Shown here piece after piece: positions 1-9,160 of a DNA stretch of 57,103 nucleotides. Below the pieces are notes generated by a model. The model saw nothing but the letters and a program-made list of their open reading frames with translations, made no database searches and was not told the origin of the DNA. Position 1 is the stretch's first letter. Every line of letters begins with the position of its first letter. The position numbers and the translations under genes are program-made. Source of the DNA: Methylococcales bacterium (GTDB taxonomy: Bacteria > Pseudomonadota > Gammaproteobacteria > Methylococcales > Methylomonadaceae); the NCBI GenBank assembly GCA_030654015.1, contig JAURYI010000114.1, positions 1 to 57,103 on the forward strand, given 5' to 3'.

Positions 1-231
1 TATTTAGCCATCGTCATAGACCTCTACTCACGGCAAATCGTAGGCTGGTCTATGGCGGAACACATGAAAACCAGACTGGTTAATGATGCGTTACTCATGG
101 CAATCTGGAAGCGAAAACCTAAAAAAGGCTTGCTGTGGCAGACCGATCGAGGCAGTCAATACGCCTCTGATAGCCATCGAAAACTGCTTAAACAACACGG
201 CATTCAGCAAAGTATAGCTAAAGCAGTATAA
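1..231 (+). pseudogene. IS3-family transposase fragment (rve/integrase core), cut at both ends
   Basis: Frame 1 is open from the window edge to a TAA at 229-231. The translation contains LAIVIDLYSRQIVGWSM and WQTDRGSQYAS, hallmarks of the catalytic core of IS3-family OrfB transposases; the D of VIDLYSR and the D of TDRGSQY match the first two acids of the DDE triad. The third, Glu-containing block is missing because the reading frame runs into the terminal inverted repeat of an IS630-type element at 213. The codons from 213 onward belong to that element. I found no continuation of this transposase on the far side of the insertion at 1099, so it was either already truncated or lost its tail later. 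The 5' part lies outside the window. Confidence 0.85.
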
Positions 232-1098
232 TTTGATTATTTATATTGCAATGACCTACTCAATAGATTTCCGCCAAAAAGTATTATCGGTAAAAGAACA
301 AGAAAACCTCACAGGGGGCGGAAACGGCAGTGCGTTTTGGCATTGGCGTAGCCAGTATAACGCGCTGGAATAAGCAGGTAAAACCCTTGCGTACCCGAAC
401 CAAACCAGCAACAAAGCTTGATATGGAAGCTTTAAAGCAAGATGTAGACAACTACCCTGATGCCTATCAATATGAACGAGCCGCACGTCTTGGAGTCAGT
501 CAACGAGCCATAGGTAATGCCTTGAAACGTTTAAAAATCAGTTATAAAAAAACACTGTCGCATCCGAAAGCAGACGAAAACGCACGGCGTATTTTTCAGG
601 ACAAGATAGAAGCCTATCAAACGAATAAGCAACCGATTGTTTATCTGGATGAAAGCGGCTTTGCCCACGATATGCCGCGCACACATGGCTACGCGCCTAT
701 CGGACAACGTTGCTTTGGTAAACACGATTGGCACGCCAGAGGTCGGACAAATGTCATTGGCGCGTTACTGGCAAGCACACTACTGACCGTGACGCTATTC
801 ACGGGCACTATCAACGCCGATGTATTTTTTGCCTGGCTTTCGCAAGATTTGTTACCCAAATTACCGCCAAATAGCGTTATCGTTATGGACAATGCCGCCT
901 TTCACAAACGTGCCGATAGCCAACAACTCATCGAACAAGCAGGGCATCTAGTCGAATTTCTGCCTCCTTACTCACCTGATCTGAATCCTATTGAACATAA
1001 ATGGGCGCAGTCCAAAGCTCTCCGAAGACAAAAGGCTTGCTCCATTGATGATTTATTTGCCCAAGTCTTTTAAATCATTTTATTGTGCTTCGGCTATA
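213..1098. mobile_element. IS630-family insertion sequence, 886 bp
   Basis: The element is bounded by imperfect terminal inverted repeats: the left end (213-238) begins TATAGCTAAAGCA and the right end (1073-1098), read on the minus strand, begins TATAGCCGAAGCA. About 20 of 26 positions agree. Both ends carry TA at the outer edge, consistent with the TA target duplication made by IS630/Tc1-mariner elements. It encloses one transposase gene (251-1073) in a broken frame. The left end interrupts an IS3-family transposase fragment, so the two elements are nested. Confidence 0.85.
251..1073 (+). pseudogene. IS630-family transposase, frameshifted near the N terminus
   Basis: The ATG at 251 opens MTYSIDFRQKVLSVKEQENLT, the usual start of IS630 transposases, but this frame stops at 371-373. 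The rest of the protein lies one base later from about 320: an N-terminal HTH (FGIGVASITRW; then YERAARLGVSQRAIGNALKRL), followed by the DDE_3 catalytic core with IVYLDESGF, VIVMDNAAFHKR and LPPYSPDLNPIEHKWAQ carrying the D, D and E residues. The two frames meet at a run of five G at 314-318. Removing one G gives ENLTGAETAVRFGIG, a smooth family-like join. Either a one-base insertion in the G run has killed the gene, or the run is miscalled or slips. The catalytic part is otherwise full length. Confidence 0.85.
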
Positions 1099-1145
1099 TC
1101 ACCTTCTTTAGAGCGTAACTACGCCGCTTAGGCATTCACATTGCT

Positions 1146-4100
1146 ATGAGTGAGGTGGATATTGTCAGTATGGCAAGTGCAGCACTGAGAACCGTGCCTG
1201 ATTCGTTAGTGTTTGATGGTGATGTGCGTGGTGGGATTAGGCAAAGCAATCAAGAAAAGCCGATTGTTTTAGTTGATGATCCTGATATGCCAGTTGAAGG
1301 AAGTGTTAGAGAATTAGTCCGCTATTTGCTGAATAAATATCGAGATTTGAAAGTTAAAAACAAGGCAACAGGAAATGAAATACGTTTTTATAGGGAGGGC
1401 GTTGAAAGCTCAGTAAAAAACAGAAATTTATTAGCTAAGCGTGTTTATGCAGTTTTGCCGCAATTATTGGCAGAGTCATCTTATGATGGTTATGCTGATA
1501 ATACTAAGCAGGACAAGAAGCCGCATATTTTAGGTTATGAAACCTATAGCACGAAAGTGGAAATAGATGGGGCGGTTTATCCAGTAAAAATACTGGTAGA
1601 TTTAGTGAAGAATAACGTTAGGGGGCGAGGTTACTATTACCATCAAGTAGAGGATATAACACTCGATGAACCAGTTGGATCTCCCCGGGCTCTTCTCAAT
1701 AATGAAACTGAGACGGCTACCCCTGACTCATCGAATGCGGATGAAAATATAACACAAGACGGAAAGCCGCGCTATTCATTCGCAGGTGAAAACGCCCAAA
1801 CAGCCGATAAATACCAACTTTCTACCGCTAAGGAACGCTTAGCCAATGGTGAAAATGCCGAACAGGTGCGCAAGGATACGGGATAGTTTAAGGGCGTTGA
1901 TGGCAAGTTTAGGTTTGAGATTGATGATAGCGAAGCGAAGATATTACCAGCGCCTAATGATGGACGAGTTTCATTTAAGCTAAATACTATTTTAAAGCAT
2001 GATGCTTTGTTTGCCGCTTATCCTGATTTAGGAAATATCTATGTATCAAAGTCAAAGAATGGAACTTATTTTTCCCCAGAATTAAACCACATAAAAATGG
2101 CTAACTATGAAAATAAGATAGCTAATTTTGATGACTACGAAAAAGAAAATAATGCCATTTATGCTTTAGCAGAAGAGCTTAATGAGAGGGGGTTGCTTAG
2201 CGAAGAAAAGGAGAGCGAGCTTGAGGCTATGCTTAGTAAGGTAGATGCTAAATATAATACTGATAGCACTGATATGTTTTTTGATAAGTCAGATTTGTTA
2301 CACGAAATACAGCACGCTATTCAAGGACAAGAGGGGTTTGCGAGTGGTGGCAATGTAGAGCAGTTTCAGTTTGTTAAGCACGGGAATTTAGACGAAGAAA
2401 AAATGTATTTAGACCGAAAAGCTGAATTAGATAAAGAACTGATGAGCTATATGCTTGAGCTTCTCCCTATGAAAAAAAGTGGCGAGATAACAGCAGATGA
2501 GCTTAAATCAAGTATGGAAAAAAGGGCAAAAGAGCTAAATATTCCAGCTATTGAAGCTGCATTGAAGAATGGCAGAGATCCATTTCAAGCATACCAACGC
2601 CTTGCAGGTGAAATAGAATCACGCAATGTTGAAAAACGCCTAAACCTAACCGCCGAACAACGCCGCAACACGCCACCCTCACAAACGCAGGACATGCCCG
2701 ACAGCGAGGCGATTGTAGTCTGGAATGGTACAGAAATGCACAGCGCACCTGCTAATGCGGGTAGTGGTATCAGGTATTCCTTTGCCCAAACCGCCACCGA
2801 CTACTTCACAGGCAAGCCACGCAGAACTACCAGCCTGTCAGACATAGACACCATGCTAAACACGGGCAAACAGCCCACCGACAAACTAGGCTGGCAATAT
2901 TACGCCGATTTAGCCGTGACTACTTTTACCGATTCAACCCGTCCGTTTGCCCGTTTTGTGCAAGATACCTTTGAGGCTGCACACGCCAGTAAATTACTGA
3001 GCGGTGCTGATCGTGCGCTAGGCATGAAGGCTGCGTATGAAAAAGAGGCGATGAATCTATTCGGCAGACCGATTGCGGACGGCATACGCGCTATCGTGAA
3101 AGCCACTAAGATGGATTACAAGACCGCCAAAGACTTGGCGGGCTATTGGATGAGTGCGAAGTACGCCATTGATGCGAATGATTGGTTAATGGAAAAAGAC
3201 CAGCAGGCGATTGATGATCTTAATGCTGAGATTGCCAAGACTACCGATCCAGCCGAGCTAAAGATGCTCAATAAGCAGTTAGCCAAGGCAACCAATGAAC
3301 AAGCTAAGCGTATTGCCGCTATCAATAACCCTGCGATTGTTGACCCTACCAAGCAAAAGCAGGAGGCGGGTTTGGCAGGTGGCTTTAACAATGTCACTGC
3401 CAAGGAATATATGGCAAAGATTGAGGCGAAGATTGCGTTAAGTCAGTTGGAAGCGGTCGCTAATCCTATCTATGATATGAATCAATGGAAGCTGAAGCGC
3501 GATATTGAAGACGGCAAAATCAGCCAAGCCACGGCGGATAAGTTCCCCAAGTACCGCCACTATGTGCCATTGACAGGCGACCCGCGTACTGATGACAGTG
3601 TGGACGATCATTTTGCTACGGGCAGTGTCAATCAGGCGAAAGATAAAGCTATCGGAGGGCGCACAGGTTCTATTGCCCAGAACGGCATTGATGCCAGCTT
3701 TGAACAGCTGGAAAAATCCGCGCGGTATCACGGCTGGAATGACTTCAAAACCGCCTTAACCGATGCTTATGAACAGCTGATTGCCGATAAGTTAGCGATG
3801 GGTATGAAGCAGAAAGATGCTGAACAGGCGGTATTTGATGAGTTCAGTATTAAACGCCGCGCCGAAACTGGCATGATGCCTGCGGGTGAGAATGATATTA
3901 CCGTGCGCAAAGACGGCAAGGGCATGATTTACACTATTGGCAATCAGGCAGCAATGGAAGCTTTTTTCTAGCACTTTGTCCCTTTTTATACACATGATTT
4001 ACACTATTGGCAATCAGGCAGCAATGGAAGCCTTGCGCAGTGTCAATACCGAGGATGTTCCCAGTATTTTAAAGCCGATTGCCTTTTTTACCCGCTTTCA

Positions 4101-5679
4101 AGCGCGGATGGTGACTCAGTTAATGCCGTTGTTTGCCCCTACCAATATGCTGCGCGACGTGGCGGAACGGAGCGAAAACATACGCACACGCAAGATTGCG
4201 GGCCATGCAGGTTTAGATATGAACAAGGTGGCGAATCAAGCCATAGGCGAATCGGCAAAACTGCTTATGAAATTAAAGCCTGTGATGATGGGCGTATTAG
4301 CCGAAAACACGCCACTTGCTAAGCTGTTTCCCGTCGATAATGCCAATGATGATGTCATTGCTTTGAAGCAGTTTTTAGCCTTGGGCGGTAGTTCGACTTA
4401 CGGCGATATGCTCAGTGGTGACAGTAAATCACTGGCTGAAAAGTTGCGCAAAACTGGCACGATCAGCGATAAGGCAATGGAGGCTATTGAGCTATGGAAT
4501 AACAGCTTTGAGCTGATCAGTGGCTTCTCTATCTATAAGTCGTTGGTAGCTAATGGCGTGGGCAATAAAGACGCAGCGACCGCTTCTTTGAATCTAATGA
4601 ACTTTAGAAAGCGCGGCAAGGTGATGTCACCGCTACGCGCTTTGTATATGTTCGCCCAGCCCATTGCAACAGGCGGTCATCAAATGGCAATGACGCTCAG
4701 CACACGGCGCGGTCAGGTGAGGTATGCGGCTTATACCGTGGCGGCAATGGCGTTGTATGCCATGTTGCGCAGTGGTGATGACGATGACGAGCTGGGTATT
4801 AATAAAATGGATGAGCTAGGCAATTTCACCCTGTACCGTAACATCCCTATTCCTATGGGTAACGGGATGTATTTTAAAGTACCCGTCGGCTTCGGTATGC
4901 AGCAGCTGGCTTGGTCTCATGGTGTCAATGCTGTGCGCACGATGCTGGGTGACATGACCGCTGGCGAGGCAGTAGCGGAATCAGCTGCGCTGTGGGCGCG
5001 TTCGGCTATGCCTGTGTCGCCTGCTGAAACTTCCATGCTTAAAAATCCAATGGTATGGCTTGCACAGACGTTTAGCCCGCAAGTCGCCAAGCCGCTGGTA
5101 AACATTGCGCTGGATGTTAATAGCTTTGGCGCACCGCTTACCAATGCCCGCTACGAGCGTCAGGATATGGCAAAATCATTGCAAGGACGACGCGACACGC
5201 CGCAAATATACAAAGACATTTCGCGGGTTTTTGCTCAAAACGGTATCGACTTTTACCCTGAGTAGGCGCGTGAATTTATACGCGACTATGGCGCAGGTGC
5301 TGGTAATGAGGTGTTGAAATGGGCAGTAGAAAACCCTGCAAAGATAGGGCGTGGATTGGCTGTAAGCAGCCCATTGATTGACCGCTATGTTATGCAAACT
5401 AATGATGACAGCCTTAAACAGCGACTGTATTACCGCGCCCGTGACCGCATGAATGAGCTGAACGTGCGTGAAAGCACGGGTGATACTTTAACGCCCGCCG
5501 AAAAGAAACTGGCAGACTTGGGAGATAGACTTAAGAGCATGGAAGCACAAGCACGCGGTAAGGCAGCGGCAGTCACTAAAGCAGAGAAGGCAGGACAAGA
5601 AGTAAAAGCAAAGAACTTACGCGCTCAGGCGGACATAATGAGAACGGCTTATATGGATTATGCGCTAAAGCAAATGTAG
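1146..5679 (+). pseudogene. Large phage/ICE-type polyvalent protein, decayed
   Basis: One coding frame of about 1,490 codons, now broken at three places. Frame 0 runs from 1146 to 3971 with a single TAG at 1884-1886, inside RKDTG*FKGVDGKFRFEIDD where relatives have Trp (TGG). A 70-bp tandem duplication at 3924-4031 then shifts the frame and adds a stop. The continuation (MIYTIGNQAAMEALRSVNTED) runs to a second TAG at 5263-5265 (DFYPE*AREFIRDYG) and on to 5679. The first third ends in a YYYHQVEDI segment recalling nuclease-like domains of polyvalent proteins. Next come an LPD23-like block and LLHEIQHAIQ with EGFASGG, a zincin-like HEXXH motif. The last third (TQLMPLFAPTNMLRDVAERS) resembles the LPD38 C-terminal domain. 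Domain names are from memory. Such proteins are injected with or carried by phages and conjugative elements. The N terminus beyond the IS is probably missing too. Confidence 0.75.
3924..4031. repeat. Partial tandem duplication, 38-bp direct repeats 70 bp apart
   Basis: The 38 bases at 3924-3961 (starting ATGATTTACACTATTGGC) recur exactly at 3994-4031, separated by a 32-base spacer that ends in a run of pyrimidines and contains TAG. The offset of 70 bases is not a multiple of three, so the insertion both shifts the frame and introduces a stop in the polyvalent-protein gene. Deleting one unit joins the two halves in frame. Confidence 0.95.
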
Positions 5680-5692
5680 GCAATGTAATGAC

Positions 5693-5787
5693 TTTTAGCG
5701 TTAAAAGTTTTATATCATTCTTTTATTTTTAGCGTTAAAAGTTTTATGCTATTTTAATTTTTAGACTTTTAGCGTTAAAAGTTTTAT
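5693..5787. repeat. Three iteron-like direct repeats
   Basis: The 21-bp unit starting TTTTAGCGTTAAAAGTTTTA occurs at 5693-5713, 5727-5747 and 5767-5787, identical each time, spaced 34 and 40 bp apart. Its first 14 bases are a near palindrome (TTTTAgcGTTAAAA). The array starts 14 bp after the end of the polyvalent-protein gene. Ordered identical repeats in AT-rich DNA are typical of replication iterons or of an operator array for a mobile-element regulator; no replication protein is visible here. Confidence 0.85.
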
Positions 5788-5927
5788 GTAATTCTTGTGA
5801 TTTTTGGCAAATAATTACAATTGCATAATAATCAATAGGTTATGGTAGTTTGTCAATTTCAAAAGGATTTTTAAAAACGTTAATCTTTTTTATCCGCAAT
5901 CATTTGTCGGTGGGTTTTGCGTTACGA

Positions 5928-6040
5928 ACAGTAACATCGGTTAGTAATTCTTTAGCCATTTGCAGTAACTCTCAATGCAGTAACAGTAAAAATAAGCAGT
6001 TACTGTAAAAGTTACTGCATAAATTGTCGATTGTTACTGT
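5928..6040. repeat. Symmetric array of RCAGTAAC octamers, three forward and three reverse
   Basis: The octamer RCAGTAAC occurs forward at 5928-5935, 5962-5969 and 5977-5984, then inverted (GTTACTGY) at 5999-6006, 6011-6018 and 6033-6040. A degenerate copy (ACAGTAAA) sits at 5983-5990. The array ends about 90 bp from the 3' end of ssrA. Such clusters near an integration site can be arm-type integrase or excisionase sites, or operators. No integrase gene is present in the window. The surrounding 5680-6060 is AT-rich and I see no credible gene in it. Confidence 0.8.
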
Positions 6041-6064
6041 ACTTTATTGTACTTCGTTGAACAA

Positions 6065-6102
6065 TAAAAAACCCGCTAAGCCTTGTGACTTGCGGGTTTT
6101 TG
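6065..6102. terminator. Bidirectional intrinsic terminator downstream of ssrA
   Basis: A stem AAACCCGC (6068-6075) pairs with GCGGGTTT (6092-6099), flanked by A and T tracts on both sides, so it can work in either direction. It lies about 31 bp beyond the 3' end of the minus-strand tmRNA gene. Confidence 0.75.
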
Positions 6103-6132
6103 TACTTCTTTGAATCTTACTAAAGCGGTATT

Positions 6133-6506
6133 TGGTGGAGGCGGCGGGAATTGAACCCGCGTCCGCAAATACTCTGCCATAAGGTCTACATACTTATCTC
6201 GCACTTTGTATTTAACCGATAACGACCCGACGAGCCAAGAGAGTTATCAGCGATTCCGTAAAGTTTTTGTGCATCCACACCGGACAGGCTTCAGCACGAT
6301 CTTATGTAAATGACCTCTGAGCGTCCCGAAGGACTCCACCCGCATAAGCACAGATGGTCAAAGGAATGGTGCTGTTATTAAGCAGCTAAAGCCATTGAGT
6401 AGTTTTCGTCGTTTGCGAATACTTAGTTTCTGTAGGATTTACGAGGTATACAGTCCTCGGTATGCACTTAAGGTTTTGCTATCCACGTCGAAGCCATGTC
6501 GCCCCC
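6133..6506 (-). ncRNA. ssrA: Transfer-messenger RNA (tmRNA)
   Basis: Read on the minus strand, the gene starts GGGGGCGACATGGCTTCGACG and ends GGGTTCAATTCCCGCC followed by GCCTCCACCA, the tRNA-like TPsiC arm and acceptor with encoded CCA; 5' GGGGGCG pairs with the 3' CGCCUCC. The tag frame near the middle reads (A)NDENYSMALAA followed by two stops, ending in the Ala-Ala degron recognised by ClpXP. With SmpB, tmRNA rescues stalled ribosomes and tags their products for proteolysis. The length (374 nt) is normal for a one-piece bacterial tmRNA. Its 3' end faces the decayed mobile region, as expected for an integration target. Confidence 0.97.
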
Positions 6507-6519
6507 TTTAGTATTTTAT

Positions 6520-6548
6520 ATTCTACTTGATTTGCAATTTTTTTGCTA
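6520..6548 (-). promoter_or_regulatory. Putative sigma-70 promoter of ssrA
   Basis: On the minus strand TAGCAA (6543-6548) and TAGAAT (6520-6525) are separated by 17 bp. The -10 is 5/6 consensus, the -35 only 3/6. The -10 is 13 bp from the mature 5' end, which fits a short precursor trimmed by RNase P. Confidence 0.45.
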
Positions 6549-6583
6549 TCGCATTTAACACATTAATTATTACTTGTAAATGT

Positions 6584-8092
6584 TTAGGCATTATTTTGCA
6601 TTTCAATGATGAATGTTCCTGAGTTGCGTTCTGCTTGAGCGGTATCGTTGCGTAAGGCTTCAATGCGTTCTAAGTAGGCATCGTCAACGTCGCCTGTGAT
6701 GTATTCGTGACTGAAACAGGAGGTGTCGAAATGTTTGATGGTGGGATTGCCTTTTTGTACGGCGGCGATTAAGTCATTCAGGTCTTGATAAATGAGTTTA
6801 TCAGCGCCGATTTCGGTACAGACTTCTTCTTCGGTACGGTTGTGGGCAATGAGTTCGTGCGCGGCGGGCATATCAATACCGTATACATTAGGGAAGCGTA
6901 CGGGGGGCGCGGCGGAGGCAAAATATACTTTTTTCGCGCCTGCGTCGCGTGCCATTTGGATGATTTGTGCGGAGGTTGTGCCTCTGACCACGGAATCATC
7001 AACCAGCAGGACGTTTTTGCCTTCAAATTCCAGTCCAATGGCGTTGAGTTTTTGACGCACGGATTTTTCGCGCATTTTCTGCCCTGGCATGATGAAGGTA
7101 CGCCCGATGTAGCGGTTTTTCATGAAGCCTTCGCTGAATTTTACATTGAGTTTGTTTGCCATTTGCAAAGCGGCGGTGCGGCTGGTGTCGGGGATGGGGA
7201 TGACGACATCAATGTCGTGATCTGGCCATTCGCGCAGCACTTTATCCGCCAGTTTGTCACCCATGCGCAAGCGGGCTTTGTAAACGGAGATGTCATCAAT
7301 GATGGAGTCGGGGCGGGCAAAATAAACGTATTCAAAAATACAGGGGCAATGGTCGGTTTGTTCGGCGCATTGTTTGGCATGAAATTCGCCACTGGCTTCG
7401 ATGAAGATGGCTTCACCTGGAGCGATGTCGCGAACCACGTCAAAATCCAGTACGTCCAGCGCGACGCTTTCGGAGGCTATCATGAATTCTGTGCCGTCTT
7501 CGCTTTTGCGTTCGCCGTAGATAATAGGGCGTATGCCATGCGGGTCTCTAAAACCCAGAATGCCAAAACCTGCAATCATGATGACGACGGCATACGCGCC
7601 CCGACAGCGGCGATGTACACCTGAGACGGCTTGAAAAACATCGTCAACGGTGAGGCGCAATTTGCCTAGGGTTTGCAATTCGTGGGCAAAGACGTTTAAT
7701 AACACTTCGGAGTCGGAGTCGGTGTTGAGATGACGTTGGTCTTCGATAAAGAGAGCTTTTTTGAGTTCGGCTGTGTTGGTTAGATTGCCGTTGTGTGCCA
7801 GTGTTAAACCAAACGGGGAGTTGACGTAAAAAGGTTGGGCTTCCGCTGAGCTGGTACAGCCTGCGGTGGGATAGCGAACGTGGGCGATGCCCATGTTGCC
7901 TTTTAGTTTTAACATTTGGGCGTTGGTAAACACATCACGCGCTAAGCCGTTGTCTTTACGCAAGTGCAAACGTCCGCGCTCACAAGTAACGATACCCGCT
8001 GCATCCTGCCCCCGATGTTGTAAAACTGTCAGTGCATCATATAAATCCTGATTAACAGCTTGATGTGAAACGATAGCGGCAATACCACACAT
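6584..8092 (-). CDS. purF: Amidophosphoribosyltransferase
   Basis: Catalyses the first committed step of purine synthesis, transferring the amide of glutamine to PRPP to give 5-phosphoribosylamine in the cytoplasm. The start chosen is the ATG at 8090-8092, giving [11 protein letters not shown], so that Cys2 becomes the N-terminal nucleophile of the class II glutaminase domain after Met removal; the open frame extends 52 codons further upstream but would bury this Cys. An AGG-containing ribosome site precedes it. The N-terminal Ntn-hydrolase half ([21 protein letters not shown]) is followed by the phosphoribosyltransferase half with the PRPP loop [14 protein letters not shown] near residue 365. 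The length of 502 residues matches E. coli PurF (about 505). It is the last gene of the trpF-to-purF run, separated by 189 bp from the SPOR gene, where cvpA would normally sit. Confidence 0.97.
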   Translation of the reverse strand: MCGIAAIVSHQAVNQDLYDALTVLQHRGQDAAGIVTCERGRLHLRKDNGLARDVFTNAQMLKLKGNMGIAHVRYPTAGCTSSAEAQPFYVNSPFGLTLAHNGNLTNTAELKKALFIEDQRHLNTDSDSEVLLNVFAHELQTLGKLRLTVDDVFQAVSGVHRRCRGAYAVVIMIAGFGILGFRDPHGIRPIIYGERKSEDGTEFMIASESVALDVLDFDVVRDIAPGEAIFIEASGEFHAKQCAEQTDHCPCIFEYVYFARPDSIIDDISVYKARLRMGDKLADKVLREWPDHDIDVVIPIPDTSRTAALQMANKLNVKFSEGFMKNRYIGRTFIMPGQKMREKSVRQKLNAIGLEFEGKNVLLVDDSVVRGTTSAQIIQMARDAGAKKVYFASAAPPVRFPNVYGIDMPAAHELIAHNRTEEEVCTEIGADKLIYQDLNDLIAAVQKGNPTIKHFDTSCFSHEYITGDVDDAYLERIEALRNDTAQAERNSGTFIIEMQNNA

Positions 8093-8281
8093 TATATTTT
8101 TAACCTGATTGAGTTGTTGGTGATGATGAAGAATATATCCTGTTATGGTGACGGGATATTTTTTGTAAAGTGTTGATTGGGAAATGATTGGTAATGGGTT
8201 TTTAATATGACTGCCAGTTTTTAAAGAACTGGCAGTTATTAATACCATGGTAACAGGTTCAAACCTCGCATAAACCTGCTT

Positions 8282-9160
8282 TTATTCAGCGATCATTACA
8301 TTGCCTACGCCTTGTTTATCGAGCTTGGCTTTATTGGCGGCGGCTTTCTTTTTGTCCAGTTCGGGGCCTATTTTAAGTCGATACATCGGCCCTTTCGCAG
8401 ATGAAATGGTTTCTATTGATACGGGAATGCCCTGTTCACGCAGGGTTTTCATTAATGTAGTGGCGTTGTCTTTTTGACCAAAGCTGCCTGCGTGAATAGT
8501 CCAGCGGACTAATTCTCCCGTTTTAGCTGGTTTTTCAGCGTCTGCACTGGGCGGTTTAGCTGTTGATGTCGCGGCAGTTGCCTCTGTTTTTTTGACAGGT
8601 GCTTTGACGGCGGCAACGGTTTCAACGGGTTTTGTCGAGGGCAGCAGTTTGGGGGTGTTAGCTTCTGTTTTCTTGAGCGGCTGTTTGATTTTTACTTCAA
8701 CATCAGGCTCTACAACAGGTTTTGCCGATTTTTTTACGCGCGGTTTTGCTTCTGCAACCACACCTGTGTCTAGCGTTTCGCCATCTGCTTCATTAGTTGT
8801 CTGTTCGGTCTCGACCGCTGCTTGAGGCGGTGTTGTTCCATCGGTACGCGGTTCGGCACTTGCCTCGGCTTCGGCATCATCGACCATTTCACCTTCTACA
8901 ACGGGTTCAGCGGGATCGTCTTCGGTATCGCTGGGGGCTTCAGCGGTTGCGTTGGGCTTTTTAATGGCTTTATTTGCAGGTGTTGTTAATTTATTTGTCG
9001 ATGTTTCGTCTGATTTGATAGGGACGGGGGGAATTGTCAGTTCAGTGACGGATTTCCCGCTATTATCAACAGGGTCATCAAACAGCATGGGAATAAAAAT
9101 GGTCGCTAATGCTGTAACGACTGCCGCACCGATCAACCGTTGCTTTAACTCTGGATTCAT
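8282..9160 (-). CDS. SPOR-domain protein, DedD-like
   Basis: The 292-residue protein begins MNPELKQRLIGAAVVTALATIFIPMLF, a short cytoplasmic tail and one membrane segment (about 9-28), followed by a long low-complexity Pro/Ala/Thr/Glu/Lys linker (about 30-215) and a C-terminal SPOR domain (about 218-290: VRWTIHAGSFGQKDNATTLM ... YRLKIGPELDKKKA). SPOR domains bind denuded septal peptidoglycan, so the likely role is in cell division, as for DedD. The position between folC and purF matches dedD in E. coli. Its start overlaps the folC stop by four bases (ATGA), implying translational coupling. Sequence identity to DedD outside the domain is low, hence no gene symbol. Confidence 0.88.
   Translation of the reverse strand: MNPELKQRLIGAAVVTALATIFIPMLFDDPVDNSGKSVTELTIPPVPIKSDETSTNKLTTPANKAIKKPNATAEAPSDTEDDPAEPVVEGEMVDDAEAEASAEPRTDGTTPPQAAVETEQTTNEADGETLDTGVVAEAKPRVKKSAKPVVEPDVEVKIKQPLKKTEANTPKLLPSTKPVETVAAVKAPVKKTEATAATSTAKPPSADAEKPAKTGELVRWTIHAGSFGQKDNATTLMKTLREQGIPVSIETISSAKGPMYRLKIGPELDKKKAAANKAKLDKQGVGNVMIAE

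Noticed and set aside
1884-5265. Recoding of TAG as an amino acid in the polyvalent gene
   Set aside because: The frame itself ends in TAG at 5677-5679, nearby genes also use TAG stops, and the duplication independently breaks the frame; simple decay explains all.
5693-6040. CRISPR array
   Set aside because: The repeats are too short or too few (three 21-mers, six octamers in two orientations), the spacers are irregular, and there are no cas genes.
6785-7624. Open frame of 279 codons opposite purF
   Set aside because: It is the antisense shadow of a complete, conserved purF; its residues (FGF/GDD-rich) match no protein pattern.
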